Assembly: GCF_004959925.1 (NCBI RefSeq)
Contig: NZ_SPUW01000002.1
Coordinates: forward strand, 248,001-312,000
Direction: 5' to 3'
Source: Pseudooceanicola onchidii
GTDB taxonomy: Bacteria; Pseudomonadota; Alphaproteobacteria; Rhodobacterales; Rhodobacteraceae
Length of the DNA: 64,000 nucleotides
The notes beneath the pieces were generated by a model. It saw only the letters and a program-made list of their open reading frames with translations, did no database searches and was not told the origin of the DNA. Made by a program: the position numbers and the translations under genes. Below, in pieces: positions 24,423 to 32,466 of the stretch (its first letter is position 1; every line of letters starts with the position of its first letter).

Positions 24423-25347
24423 TGATCAGCCTCCTGTATGTCAGCCGTTTGTCGGCCATGCGCTCGATGGTCATGTTGATGAAGTCCATGGTGCCGACCT
24501 TGGACGTGTTGTGACGGAAGGAGAACTCCTTCACGTAGCGGTGTAGGTGCTTGGCGCTCATGTAGTGGTAGATGCCATAGTGACCGCGCTTTAGCAGCGC
24601 CCAGAAGCTTTCGATGCCGTTGGTGTGCGCCATGTCGCGGACATACTCGCCTACGGAATGGTTGATCCGGATATGGGTGTAGCCGCTGGCCTCAAGGCCG
24701 ATGTAGCCGCCGTGCTGGTCGGTGACGATGGTTGCGCCGGTCTTGGCGTGATCCCGAACGAAGCGCTGAAGCGTGGACGCTTTAGTGCTGGCAACCGGGA
24801 CGGCGCGAACCTCACCAGTTTCCGACCGGACGCCGACAACTGCGGTCTTGCCGACAGCGCCGCGACCGGCATTCAGCTTCTTGCTGGCGTGCTTGTTCTT
24901 CTCTTTGCCGCCCACGTAGGTCTCATCAACCTGAACCTGACCGTCCATGTGGTCGTCGCGGTCTTTCAGCCAAGTCTCGCGGATGCGCTGTGCGAGGAAC
25001 CATGCGGTTTTCTGGGTGACGCCAAGTTCCCGCGCCATCTGTGTGCTGGGAATACCCTTGCGGGCGCTGGTAAGCATGTAGATCGCCAGCAACCACTTCT
25101 GAAGGGGAAGGCGGCTTTCGGCCAGCACGGTGCCGGTGCGGACGCTGAAATGCTTCCGGCAGTCACGGCAACGGTAGGGCATCGGCTTGTGGTTCTTGAC
25201 CTCAACCACATTGACCGATCCGCAGTGACCGCAAACCGGCTCATCAGCCCAACGGCGAGTTTCGAAGAACTTCCGCGCCGCTTCCTCATCCGGGAACTTC
25301 CGGAAGAATTCGAAGGTGGAGAGGGTTTCGGGCTTGTCGCTGCACAT
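24415..25347 (-). CDS. IS1595-family transposase
   Basis: A 310-residue DDE-type transposase. The N-terminus has a zinc ribbon, CGHCGSVNV ... YRCRDC (about residues 38-64), as in IS1595/ISXO2 proteins. A helix-turn-helix-like segment (STQMARELGVTQKTAWFLAQ) follows. The catalytic core has the first Asp in VQVDETYVGGKEKNKH, the second in IVTDQHGGY, and the third acidic residue in NGIESFWALLKRG with the downstream YGIYH. ATG at 25347 is chosen because AAAGGA lies eight bases upstream; a TTG at 25380 falls inside the repeat region. All motifs are intact, so the enzyme may be active. Confidence 0.95.
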   Translation of the reverse strand: MCSDKPETLSTFEFFRKFPDEEAARKFFETRRWADEPVCGHCGSVNVVEVKNHKPMPYRCRDCRKHFSVRTGTVLAESRLPLQKWLLAIYMLTSARKGIPSTQMARELGVTQKTAWFLAQRIRETWLKDRDDHMDGQVQVDETYVGGKEKNKHASKKLNAGRGAVGKTAVVGVRSETGEVRAVPVASTKASTLQRFVRDHAKTGATIVTDQHGGYIGLEASGYTHIRINHSVGEYVRDMAHTNGIESFWALLKRGHYGIYHYMSAKHLHRYVKEFSFRHNTSKVGTMDFINMTIERMADKRLTYRRLINA

Positions 25348-25369
25348 AGGGAAAATCCTTTCCCGAACA

Positions 25370-25398
25370 TAACTAGCCAAACCCGCCGATCACGTCAA
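25370..25398 (-). promoter_or_regulatory. Candidate transposase promoter overlapping an internal repeat
   Basis: On the minus strand, TTGACG (25398-25393) and TAGTTA (25375-25370) are separated by 17 bases, about 23 bases before the transposase start. The -10 region lies inside an extra inverted copy of the repeat end (AACTAGCCAAA at 25371-25381), matching TTTGGCTAGTT at 25405-25415. Binding of transposase to this copy could block its own promoter. Confidence 0.45.
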
Positions 25399-25407
25399 GC
25401 AATTTTT

Positions 25408-25430
25408 GGCTAGTTAAGTATGTAGGTCCC
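25408..25430 (-). repeat. Right terminal inverted repeat
   Basis: Twenty-three bases; its reverse complement starts GGGACC and ends ACTTAACTAGCC, matching the left end at 20 of 23 positions. Confidence 0.93.
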
Positions 25431-25438
25431 TTTCATTT
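25431..25438. repeat. Right target-site duplication (TTTCATTT)
   Basis: Identical to 22762-22769. Joining the flanks with a single copy restores a continuous terminator T tract leading to GCGCAAAG and the hemH 3' end. Confidence 0.93.
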
Positions 25439-25482
25439 GCGCAAAGCGTATCGCGCGCAGACGGTGCCGCAGGGCCGCCGGA

Positions 25483-26526
25483 TCAGTCCAGCCAGCCCTT
25501 CAGGTTCTCGGCGATCTTGCCGGTCAGTGCCGCGATATGCGCATCGTCGTCGTTCAGGCAGGGAATGTAGGTAAAGCTCTCACCGCCAGCGTGTTCAAAG
25601 CTTTCCTTGATCTCTTCGTTGATCTCTTCCAGCGTTTCGATGCAATCCGCCGAAAACGCCGGGGCAATCACCGCGATCTTCTTGTTGCCCTTTTCCGCCT
25701 GCCGCGCGACTTCTTCGACGGTGTAGGGCTGCAGCCAGTCCTCGGGGCCGAATTTCGATTGGAAGGTCGTCATGATCCGGTCGTCTGCCCAGCCCAGCCG
25801 TTCCTTCAGCAGCCGCGTCGTCTTCTGGCACTGGCAGTGGTACGGGTCACCTTCGGTCAGATAGCGGAACGGCAGGCCGTGGTAGGAACAGATCAGGATG
25901 TCCGGCTCCTGATCCGCCGCCGCATAGGCGCGTTCCACCGACCGCGCCAGCGCGTCGACATAGGCCGCATCGTCGAAATAGGGCGGCAGGGTGCGCGAGG
26001 CCGGTTGCCACTTTTCCTCCATCAGGGCGCGAAAGAACTGGTCGTTGGCGGTGGCCGTCGTGGCGCCGGCGTATTGCGGATACAGCGGGCAGAACAGGAT
26101 TTTCGTACATCCTGCCGCCACCATCTTTTCGACCTTCGACTTGGTCGACGGATTGCCGTAGCGCATGCAGTAGTCGACCATCACGGCGTCGCCGTAGCGG
26201 GCGGTCAGCGTCGTGGTCAGCTTGGCCACCTGCTGTTTGGTGATCGTCATCAGCGGCGATTCGTTCGCCTCTTCGTTCCAGATCGATTTGTAGGCCGCGC
26301 CGGATTTGAACGGCCGGATCGACAGGACGATGCCCTGCAGGATCGGCTGCCACTTCCACCGGGGATAGTCGATGACCCGTTTGTCCGACAGGAATTCGGA
26401 CAGGTAGCGCCGCATCGGCCAATAGCTGGTGTCATCGGGCGTGCCGAGGTTGGCGATCAGGATGCCGACCTTTTCCTTCGGCAGTTTCGGGTGATCGGCG
26501 GGCGCATGGGCCGGGCATTCGCTCAT
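25483..26526 (-). CDS. hemH: Ferrochelatase
   Basis: HemH inserts ferrous iron into protoporphyrin IX, the last step of protoheme synthesis. The 347-residue length is normal. Recognised segments are the N-terminal KVGILIANLGTPDD, the region KVEKMVAAGCTKILFCPLYPQYA, the ferrochelatase signature LICSYHGLPFRYLTEGDPYHCQCQ-type block with the iron-site His (SYHGLP), and a C-terminal VIAPAFSADCIETLEEI motif with its conserved Glu. ATG at 26526. The transposon sits 45 bases beyond its stop, so the gene itself is untouched; the convergent terminator at 22737 formerly lay close to its end. Confidence 0.97.
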   Translation of the reverse strand: MSECPAHAPADHPKLPKEKVGILIANLGTPDDTSYWPMRRYLSEFLSDKRVIDYPRWKWQPILQGIVLSIRPFKSGAAYKSIWNEEANESPLMTITKQQVAKLTTTLTARYGDAVMVDYCMRYGNPSTKSKVEKMVAAGCTKILFCPLYPQYAGATTATANDQFFRALMEEKWQPASRTLPPYFDDAAYVDALARSVERAYAAADQEPDILICSYHGLPFRYLTEGDPYHCQCQKTTRLLKERLGWADDRIMTTFQSKFGPEDWLQPYTVEEVARQAEKGNKKIAVIAPAFSADCIETLEEINEEIKESFEHAGGESFTYIPCLNDDDAHIAALTGKIAENLKGWLD

Positions 26527-26577
26527 ATTCTGTCCCTTACATCTGTTGTCCCGGACCTAGCGACTTTGCCCGGTCCG

Positions 26578-27402
26578 TCAATCCTTCAGCGGCACTTCGC
26601 GCGCATTCAGCGCATCTGCCAGCCGTTGTGCCGCCGACCCGGGGCGCAGCGGTTTGGGCTGGCTGTCGTCGGGGGCCCAGCCGGTCAGGGTGATCAGCTC
26701 GAATGTGGCGGGGATGCGCGCGTCGCTGCCATAGGCCTCTACGTAGATCTCGGCGGCGCGGATCAGAATGGCGCGACGGGTCGGGTGACGCAGGCGGGCG
26801 TGCAGGGCGTTGCCTTCGCCCATGGCCCGAAGCTCTCGCATCAGGTGCAGGGGCGAGGCATAGCTGACCGTGAAGGGATGGCCGTCGGCGACCGGCAGGG
26901 CCAGGCCCGCGCGTTGCAACAGCGCGCCAAGATCGCGGATCTCGGCCATCGGGGCGACACGGGGCGACAGGCCGCCGGTGATCTCGCTTTCTGCCTGCGC
27001 CAGCGCGGCGCGCAGTTCGGTCAGGGTCTGCCCGCCGGGCAGAATCGCCAGGAACAGGCCGTCGGGTCGCAGCGCGCGGGTGCACTGGATGATCTGGCCA
27101 ACCGGATCGTCGGCCCAGTGCAGCGCCATGGCGTGGATCACCAGGTCATGCGCGCCCTGGTCCAGGTCAAGAACATCGTCGTCGGCGATCACCTTCGGCT
27201 CTAGTCCCGGGAAATCGGCCCATTTCGCGGGGTGTCCGGTCACGATCACGGGCGACGTAAATGACCTGTTAACCATGGCGAGGCGATCCTGAAGATCCTC
27301 GATGGCGAGGTCGTGCAGGAACAGCGCCTCGGCCTGCGCCCGGGCGCGGTTGCGGCCAAGGGCGGTGCGATCGGTCAGGCGGGGGGGCTCGGTTCCGGAC
27401 AT
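26578..27402 (-). CDS. BioC/NDUFAF5-like methyltransferase
   Basis: A 274-residue SAM-dependent methyltransferase-fold protein. The N-terminus (LTDRTALGRNRARA, then FLHDLAIEDLQDRL) and the DLVIHAMALHWADDP and GLFLAILPGGQTLTELR segments resemble the alphaproteobacterial relatives of mitochondrial NDUFAF5 and of BioC. The classical glycine-rich SAM loop is poorly conserved (VIVTGHPAKWADF in place of GxGxG), which is also seen in this subgroup. Start ATG at 27402 lacks an obvious ribosome binding site and lies only 12 bases from the divergent comF start. Confidence 0.75.
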   Translation of the reverse strand: MSGTEPPRLTDRTALGRNRARAQAEALFLHDLAIEDLQDRLAMVNRSFTSPVIVTGHPAKWADFPGLEPKVIADDDVLDLDQGAHDLVIHAMALHWADDPVGQIIQCTRALRPDGLFLAILPGGQTLTELRAALAQAESEITGGLSPRVAPMAEIRDLGALLQRAGLALPVADGHPFTVSYASPLHLMRELRAMGEGNALHARLRHPTRRAILIRAAEIYVEAYGSDARIPATFELITLTGWAPDDSQPKPLRPGSAAQRLADALNAREVPLKD

Positions 27403-27414
27403 GGAGGCATAGAT

Positions 27415-28149
27415 ATGCGGGCAGCCGCGATACTGCAAACGGGGCTGCGGCTGATTTATCCGCCGACCTGCCTGACCTGTGATGCGCTGGTCTCGGTCGA
27501 CCATGGGCTTTGCGGTGCCTGCTGGCGGGACACCCCCTTTGTCGGTGCGCCGGTCTGTCAGACCTGCGGCGCGCCCCTGCTGGCCGATCATGCCGAAGAG
27601 GGCGAGCTGTGCGACGATTGCCTGCGCTTGCCGCGCCCCTGGCAGGCGGGGCGCACGGCGCTGATCTATCGCGGGACGGGGCGCAAGCTGGTGCTGGGGC
27701 TGAAGCACGGTGACCGGCTGGATATCGCGGGGCCCGCCGCCGTCTGGATGGCCGGGGCCGCGCGCGACATCGTGCAACCGGGGATGCTGGTCGCGCCGAT
27801 CCCGCTGCACTGGCGGCGCCGGATCAAGCGGCGCTACAACCAGTCGGTGCTGTTGGGTCGCGGGGTGGCGCGGCACCTGGGGCTGGCGTTCTGCCCTGAT
27901 CTGCTGCTGCGCCCCGCCAAGACCCCGGTGCTGGACGGCATGACGGTGCAGGATAGGTTTGACACGATGGCGATGGCCCTGACGCTCAACACGGCGCGCG
28001 CGGGGCGGATGCGCGACCGTCCTGTGATGCTGATCGATGACGTCATGACCTCGGGCGCGACGCTTTCGGCGGCCACAGGGGTGCTTTTGCAGGGGGGCGC
28101 GCAGACCGTTTCCGTGCTGACACTGGCGCGGGCGGTCAAAGAGACATAG
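27415..28149 (+). CDS. comF: ComF-family phosphoribosyltransferase-like protein
   Basis: A 244-residue ComF/GntX-type protein. The N-terminal zinc-ribbon part has CLTCD, CGACW, CQTCG and CDDC pairs (about residues 17-70). The C-terminal PRTase fold ends in the PRPP-binding motif VMLIDDVMTSGAT (about 200-212). ComF proteins take part in natural DNA uptake in some bacteria; in others their role is unclear. GGAGG at 27403-27407 sets the ATG at 27415 and cuts off a longer open frame that overlaps the methyltransferase gene. Confidence 0.9.
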   Translation: MRAAAILQTGLRLIYPPTCLTCDALVSVDHGLCGACWRDTPFVGAPVCQTCGAPLLADHAEEGELCDDCLRLPRPWQAGRTALIYRGTGRKLVLGLKHGDRLDIAGPAAVWMAGAARDIVQPGMLVAPIPLHWRRRIKRRYNQSVLLGRGVARHLGLAFCPDLLLRPAKTPVLDGMTVQDRFDTMAMALTLNTARAGRMRDRPVMLIDDVMTSGATLSAATGVLLQGGAQTVSVLTLARAVKET

Positions 28150-28180
28150 GTTCCGGATAAACCAAATCCCGGAGCTGACC

Positions 28181-28435
28181 ATGAAACCCGTTGTGATCTA
28201 CACAACCCCGATCTGTGGCTTCTGCCATGCCGCCAAGCGTCTGCTGGACGGCAAGGGCGTGGCCTATGAAGAAATCGACGTGATGCGCGACAGCGAGAAG
28301 AAGCAGGAGATGATGCAGAAGGCGGGCCGCCACACGGTGCCGCAAATCTTCATCGACGGTGCACACGTCGGTGGCTGCGACGACCTGTACGAGCTTGAGC
28401 GCGCGGGCAAGCTTGATCCGATGCTGGCGGCCTGA
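28181..28435 (+). CDS. grxC: Glutaredoxin 3
   Basis: An 84-residue glutaredoxin that uses glutathione to reduce disulfides in the cytoplasm. The active site is CGFC (residues 12-15) in place of the classical CPYC; the cis-Pro TVPQIFI motif and the glutathione-binding GGCDDL are both present. It precedes the nitrilase gene with a TGATG overlap and follows comF after 31 bases. Confidence 0.95.
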   Translation: MKPVVIYTTPICGFCHAAKRLLDGKGVAYEEIDVMRDSEKKQEMMQKAGRHTVPQIFIDGAHVGGCDDLYELERAGKLDPMLAA

Positions 28436-29268
28436 TGAAGGTCGCGCTTCTGCAGATCACTTCGTCGGACCAGCCGGCCGATAACCTTGCGATGGTGCGC
28501 GGCATGATCCGCGACGCCGCCGCGAAGGGCGCCGAATTCGTCCTGACGCCCGAGGTCACCAACTGCGTCTCGACCAGCCGGGCGCACCAGCAGGCGGTGC
28601 TGGAACCGCAGGAGGGCAACAGCTTTCTGGCAGGCCTGATCGAAGAGGCCGTGGCGCAGAAGGTCTGGCTGCTGATCGGATCGCTTGGCGTGAAGACCAC
28701 CGATGCCGACGGGCGCTTTGCCAACCGGTCCTTCCTGATCTCACCTTCGGGCGACATCGCCGGCTGGTACGACAAGATTCACATGTTCGACGTCGAGGTC
28801 ACGCCCGAGGAGACCTATCGCGAAAGCGCGGGATATCGTCCGGGGGATCGCGCGGTGGTCGCCGATGCCGGGTTCGCCAAGATCGGCATGACGATCTGCT
28901 ATGACCTGCGGTTCGCGAAACTCTACCGCACGCTGGCCCATGCGGGCGCGCGGATCCTGACGATCCCGGCGGCCTTTTCGCCCGTGACCGGCGCGGCGCA
29001 CTGGGAACCGATCCTGCGCGCGCGGGCGATCGAGACCGGCTGTTTCGTCCTGGCGCCGGCGCAATGCGGTACCCATGCCACGACGGAAGGCAAACCGCGC
29101 AGCACCCACGGCCATTCGATGGTCGTGGCGCCCTGGGGCGAGGTTCTGCTGGATGCGGGCACCGATCCGGGCGTCTACCTGGTCGACATCGACCTCGAGG
29201 CGGTCGATCAGGCGCGGCGTCGTGTCCCCTCGCTCACCCATGATCGGGGGTTCACTCTGGCCGAATGA
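28435..29268 (+). CDS. Carbon-nitrogen hydrolase, Nit1-type (deaminated glutathione amidase-like)
   Basis: A 277-residue nitrilase-superfamily amidase. The catalytic triad can be seen: Glu in VLTPEVTN (about 40), Lys in WYDKIHMFDV (about 114), and Cys in MTICYDLRFAKLYR (about 155). This subgroup includes Nit1/YbeM, which hydrolyse deaminated glutathione; the overlap with the glutaredoxin gene before it supports a glutathione-related repair role. The following MarR gene overlaps it by four bases (ATGA). Confidence 0.88.
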   Translation: MKVALLQITSSDQPADNLAMVRGMIRDAAAKGAEFVLTPEVTNCVSTSRAHQQAVLEPQEGNSFLAGLIEEAVAQKVWLLIGSLGVKTTDADGRFANRSFLISPSGDIAGWYDKIHMFDVEVTPEETYRESAGYRPGDRAVVADAGFAKIGMTICYDLRFAKLYRTLAHAGARILTIPAAFSPVTGAAHWEPILRARAIETGCFVLAPAQCGTHATTEGKPRSTHGHSMVVAPWGEVLLDAGTDPGVYLVDIDLEAVDQARRRVPSLTHDRGFTLAE

Positions 29269-29699
29269 CCGACCCGACGAATGCCCTTGCGATCGCGCTT
29301 TTCAGCGAGATCCTGACCGCCGATCAGCTGGTCCGGAACCGCCTGTCCAAGGCGATGCCCAAGGGGATGGAGATTTCACACTTCTCCGTTCTGAACCATC
29401 TGGCGCATGTCGCGCAGGAACGATCGCCGGCGCAGCTGGCCCAGACCTTCCACGTGACGCGTGGGGCGATGACCAACACGCTGTCGAAACTGGAATGGGC
29501 CGGCTATGTCCACATCCGCCCCGACTGGGACGATGCGCGGCGCAAGATGGTGGGGATTTCCAAGGCCGGTCGGCTGGCCCGGGACACCGCGCTTGAAGGG
29601 ATCTCGCCCATGGTCGAAGACCTGATCGGAGAGCTTGGCGCAGACCGCGTGCGCGCCGTCCTGCCGATCCTGCGGGAACTGCGCGGCAAGCTTGAATAG
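29265..29699 (+). CDS. MarR-family transcriptional regulator
   Basis: A 144-residue winged-helix regulator of the MarR type. The DNA-binding part is about residues 50-100: SPAQLAQTFHVTRGAMTNTLSKLE is the helix-turn-helix and HIRPDWDDARRKMVGISKAG the wing with the conserved D-x-R salt bridge. It is the last gene of the comF-grxC-nit-marR run; its target and ligand are unknown but the local genes are natural candidates. It ends facing ubiG, three bases apart. Confidence 0.9.
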   Translation: MTDPTNALAIALFSEILTADQLVRNRLSKAMPKGMEISHFSVLNHLAHVAQERSPAQLAQTFHVTRGAMTNTLSKLEWAGYVHIRPDWDDARRKMVGISKAGRLARDTALEGISPMVEDLIGELGADRVRAVLPILRELRGKLE

Positions 29700-29702
29700 G
29701 CT

Positions 29703-30464
29703 CTATTCCGGGCGGATCGAGGCGGTCACGTAGTTCACGCTCAGATCCCGATCCGACAGGCGCCACTGCCAGCTGACCGGGTTGAAGACAAACCCCTTGC
29801 GATCGACCGGATCCAGCCCCGCCTTGCGCATCAGGTCGAACAATTCGTCCGGCGTGATGAACTTGCGCCAGTCGTGCGTGCCCTTGGGCAGCCAGCGCAT
29901 CACGTATTCGGCGCCAACGATGGCCATGGCAAAGCTTTTCGGGTTGCGGTTGATCGTCGAACAGACGTGCAGCCCGCGCGGCTTCAGCAGATCGTGGCAG
30001 GCGGTCAGGTAGGACAGCGGGTCGGCGACATGTTCGACGACCTCCATGTTCAGCACGACGTCGAACTGTTCGCCATCCGCGGCCATGGCCTCGGCCGTGG
30101 TGTGGCGATAGTCGATCTCAAGCCCCGACTGTTCGGCGTGGATACGGGCGACAGGGATGTTGCGTTCGGCGGCATCTGCGCCCACGACGGTGGCCCCAAG
30201 CCGGGCCATGGGTTCGCACAACAGCCCGCCACCGCAGCCGATATCAAGGATGCGCAGCCCGTCGAAGGGCCGGTCCGCAGACAGGTCGCGGTCGTACTCT
30301 GCCGCGATCTGGCGGGTGATGTAGTCCAACCGGCAGGGGTTCAGCATATGCAGCGGCTTGAACTTGCCGTCGGGATCCCACCAGTCGGCGGCCATGGCTT
30401 CGAACTTGGCGACCTCGGCGGGGTCGATGGTGGATTTGGGCGCGGTTTGGGCGTCTGATTGCAT
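29703..30464 (-). CDS. ubiG: Ubiquinone biosynthesis O-methyltransferase
   Basis: UbiG performs both O-methylations of ubiquinone synthesis. The 253-residue protein has the family N-terminal [19 protein letters not shown], the SAM motif [20 protein letters not shown], and the motif [14 protein letters not shown]; the membrane-interacting Arg/Trp-rich stretch is near the C-terminus. ATG at 30464 (MQSDAQTAP) has AGGA eight bases upstream; an in-frame ATG at 30491 is possible. It diverges from pip with about 50 bases between. Confidence 0.96.
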   Translation of the reverse strand: MQSDAQTAPKSTIDPAEVAKFEAMAADWWDPDGKFKPLHMLNPCRLDYITRQIAAEYDRDLSADRPFDGLRILDIGCGGGLLCEPMARLGATVVGADAAERNIPVARIHAEQSGLEIDYRHTTAEAMAADGEQFDVVLNMEVVEHVADPLSYLTACHDLLKPRGLHVCSTINRNPKSFAMAIVGAEYVMRWLPKGTHDWRKFITPDELFDLMRKAGLDPVDRKGFVFNPVSWQWRLSDRDLSVNYVTASIRPE

Positions 30465-30513
30465 TTCCGGAATCCTGAGGTCATGCTGCATTTCAACCTA
30501 TATAGGGCAGAGC

Positions 30514-31497
30514 ATGGACAAGTCCTCGGGCCAAAAGAGCGCAGTGTCGTACCTTTATCCTCCGATCGACCCGTTCGATCAGCGGATGCTGGACGTCGGT
30601 GACGGCCACACCGTCTACATGGAACAATGCGGCAACCCCGACGGGGTGCCGGTCGTCGTGCTGCATGGTGGCCCCGGCGGCGGATGCAGCCCGGCGATGC
30701 GGCGCTATTTCGACCCCTCGGTCTACCGCGTGATCCTGTTCGACCAGCGCGGCTGTGGCCGGTCGCGGCCCCACGCCAGCGTCACCGACAACACCACATG
30801 GCACCTTGTCGCGGATATCGACCTGATCCGGCAGACGCTTGGCATCGACCGCTGGATCGTCTTCGGCGGCAGCTGGGGCGCGACGCTGTCGCTTGTCTAT
30901 GCGCAGACGCACCCGGATCGCGTGATGCGGCTTGTCCTGCGCGGTGTCTTCCTGATGACGCAGCGCGAGCTTGACTGGTTCTACCAGGGCGGCGCCGGTC
31001 AGTTCTGGCCGGAGGCCTGGGCGCGGTTCTGCGACCCGATCCCGTCCGAGGAACGCGGTGACATGATCGCCGCCTACCACCGGCGGCTGTTTTCCGGCGA
31101 TCTCAGCGAAGAGGTCCGCTTTGGCCGCACCTGGTCGTCGTGGGAAAACGCGCTGGCCACCATCACCTCGACCGGCCATGGCGGCGAAGCGCCGGGGGAA
31201 TATGCCCGCGCCTTCGCCCGGCTTGAAAACCACTATTTCACGCACCACGGCTGGCTTGGCGACGATCACCAGATCCTGGACCGCGTGGACCGGATCGCCG
31301 ATATCCCCGGTGTGATCGTGCAGGGCCGCTACGACATGATCTGCCCGCCGGTCACCGCCTATGAGCTTGCGTCGCGCTGGCCCGGTGGCGAATTGCGGAT
31401 CGTCGGCGATGCGGGGCATGCCCTGTCCGAACCCGGCATCTCGGCCGAACTGGTGCGCGCGATGAACCGGATCGCCGCCGAGGGCGTGACCGCATGA
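30514..31497 (+). CDS. pip: Prolyl iminopeptidase
   Basis: A 327-residue alpha/beta hydrolase that removes N-terminal proline from peptides. The oxyanion segment HGGPGGGCSP is near residue 50, the nucleophile elbow GGSWGAT near 118-124, the acid in QGRYDMICP and the catalytic His in GDAGHAL. All fit the S33 family. ATG at 30514; a longer in-frame extension runs back through ubiG and is not real. The next gene starts four bases before its stop (ATGA). Confidence 0.95.
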   Translation: MDKSSGQKSAVSYLYPPIDPFDQRMLDVGDGHTVYMEQCGNPDGVPVVVLHGGPGGGCSPAMRRYFDPSVYRVILFDQRGCGRSRPHASVTDNTTWHLVADIDLIRQTLGIDRWIVFGGSWGATLSLVYAQTHPDRVMRLVLRGVFLMTQRELDWFYQGGAGQFWPEAWARFCDPIPSEERGDMIAAYHRRLFSGDLSEEVRFGRTWSSWENALATITSTGHGGEAPGEYARAFARLENHYFTHHGWLGDDHQILDRVDRIADIPGVIVQGRYDMICPPVTAYELASRWPGGELRIVGDAGHALSEPGISAELVRAMNRIAAEGVTA

Positions 31498-32393
31498 GCG
31501 TCGCGCCGCACGATGTGCCCGTGCCATACATGCAACGCACCCGTGACTGGTATCTCGCGCTTGGCTTCGACAACCCCTACGTCTGGGCGCATCACGTCGA
31601 CACGCCCTTCACACCACTCAAAAAGCCGGTGTCAGAGACGAAACTGGCGCTGATCACCACTGCCGCGCCCTATCAGGCCGACAAGGGCGATCAGGGTCCG
31701 GGCGCGCCCTACAATGCCGCGGCGAAGTTCTATCAGGTCTATTCGGGTGACGTCCGAAAGGATCACGACCTGCGGATCTCTCACGTCGCGATCGACCGCG
31801 ACAACACCACGATGGAGGATCCGAACAGCTGGTTTCCCCTGCCTGCCCTGCGCGCGGTCGAAGGGCGGCTTTTCGGGTCCCTGACCCCGCGTTTCCACGG
31901 GCTGCCGACAAACCGCTCGATCCGCCATACCGAGGCCGTGGATGCCCCCGAGATCCTGCGCCGCTGCCGTGAAGACGGCGCCGAGGCCGCGCTTCTGGTG
32001 CCCAACTGCCCGGTCTGTCACCAGTCCGTGACGCTGATCGCCCGGCATCTTGAGGCCAACGGAATCCCGACGGTCGTCATGGGATGCGCCCGGGACGTCG
32101 TCGATCACGTCGGCGCGCCGCGATTCCTTTTCTCGGATTTCCCGCTTGGCAACGCTGCAGGCAAGCCGCACGACCCGCAGTCTCAGGCTGACACGCTGGC
32201 GCTGGCGCTCAGGGTGCTCGAAACGGCGCCCGCCGCGCGCACCATGGTCCAGAACCCGCAACGCTGGTCGGACGATCCGTCGTGGAAACTGAATTATTCC
32301 AATATCGCGACCCGCACGGCCGAAGAGATGGCGGCGCATCGCGCCAAGGCCCACGCCGACCGCGACATCGCAAAGAAGATCCGCCAGGGCTGA
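31494..32393 (+). CDS. GrdB/PrdB-related protein (glycine/sarcosine/betaine reductase selenoprotein B family)
   Basis: A 299-residue protein of the family that in clostridia forms selenoprotein B of glycine, sarcosine, betaine and proline reductases. Supporting segments are the N-terminal VPYMQRTRDWYLALGF, RISHVAIDR, and a C-terminal TVVMGCARDVVDHVGAPRFLFSDFPLGNAAG. Where clostridial members have a selenocysteine-Cys pair this one has CPVCHQ (about residues 172-177). Sec machinery is not visible, and an oxygen-tolerant bacterium would not run the Stickland reaction, so the role here is probably different. Overlaps pip by four bases. Confidence 0.75.
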   Translation: MSVAPHDVPVPYMQRTRDWYLALGFDNPYVWAHHVDTPFTPLKKPVSETKLALITTAAPYQADKGDQGPGAPYNAAAKFYQVYSGDVRKDHDLRISHVAIDRDNTTMEDPNSWFPLPALRAVEGRLFGSLTPRFHGLPTNRSIRHTEAVDAPEILRRCREDGAEAALLVPNCPVCHQSVTLIARHLEANGIPTVVMGCARDVVDHVGAPRFLFSDFPLGNAAGKPHDPQSQADTLALALRVLETAPAARTMVQNPQRWSDDPSWKLNYSNIATRTAEEMAAHRAKAHADRDIAKKIRQG

Positions 32394-32394
32394 T

Positions 32395-32420
32395 CTTCAC
32401 CTTTCCGAAAATACTCCGGG
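32395..32420 (-). repeat. Dispersed gene-end repeat, copy 4
   Basis: Minus-strand reading CCCGGAGTATTTTCGG then AAAGGTGAAG, nearly identical to the plus-strand copy at 8233-8259. Located between the convergent ends of the GrdB-related and thioesterase genes, followed by a GC-rich stretch. Confidence 0.6.
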
Positions 32421-32466
32421 CCCGAAATGCCCAGAGTAGCCGCGGAGCGCCGGGGGTAGCGCCCCC

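Larger units (their letters stand above)
22770..25430. mobile_element. IS1595-type transposon with passenger genes
   Basis: A complete 2661-base element bounded by 23-base inverted repeats and an 8-base target duplication. On the minus strand, in transcription order, it encodes the transposase (25347-24415), a 347-residue passenger whose start overlaps the transposase stop (24422-23379), and a 90-residue Cas2-like protein (23132-22860). A gene-free stretch of about 250 bases between the last two carries hairpins and a plus-strand terminator. Base composition is visibly lower in GC than the flanks. It split the small-membrane-protein gene from hemH without breaking either. Known IS1595 elements sometimes carry passengers; I do not recall this set of genes. 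Confidence 0.93.
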
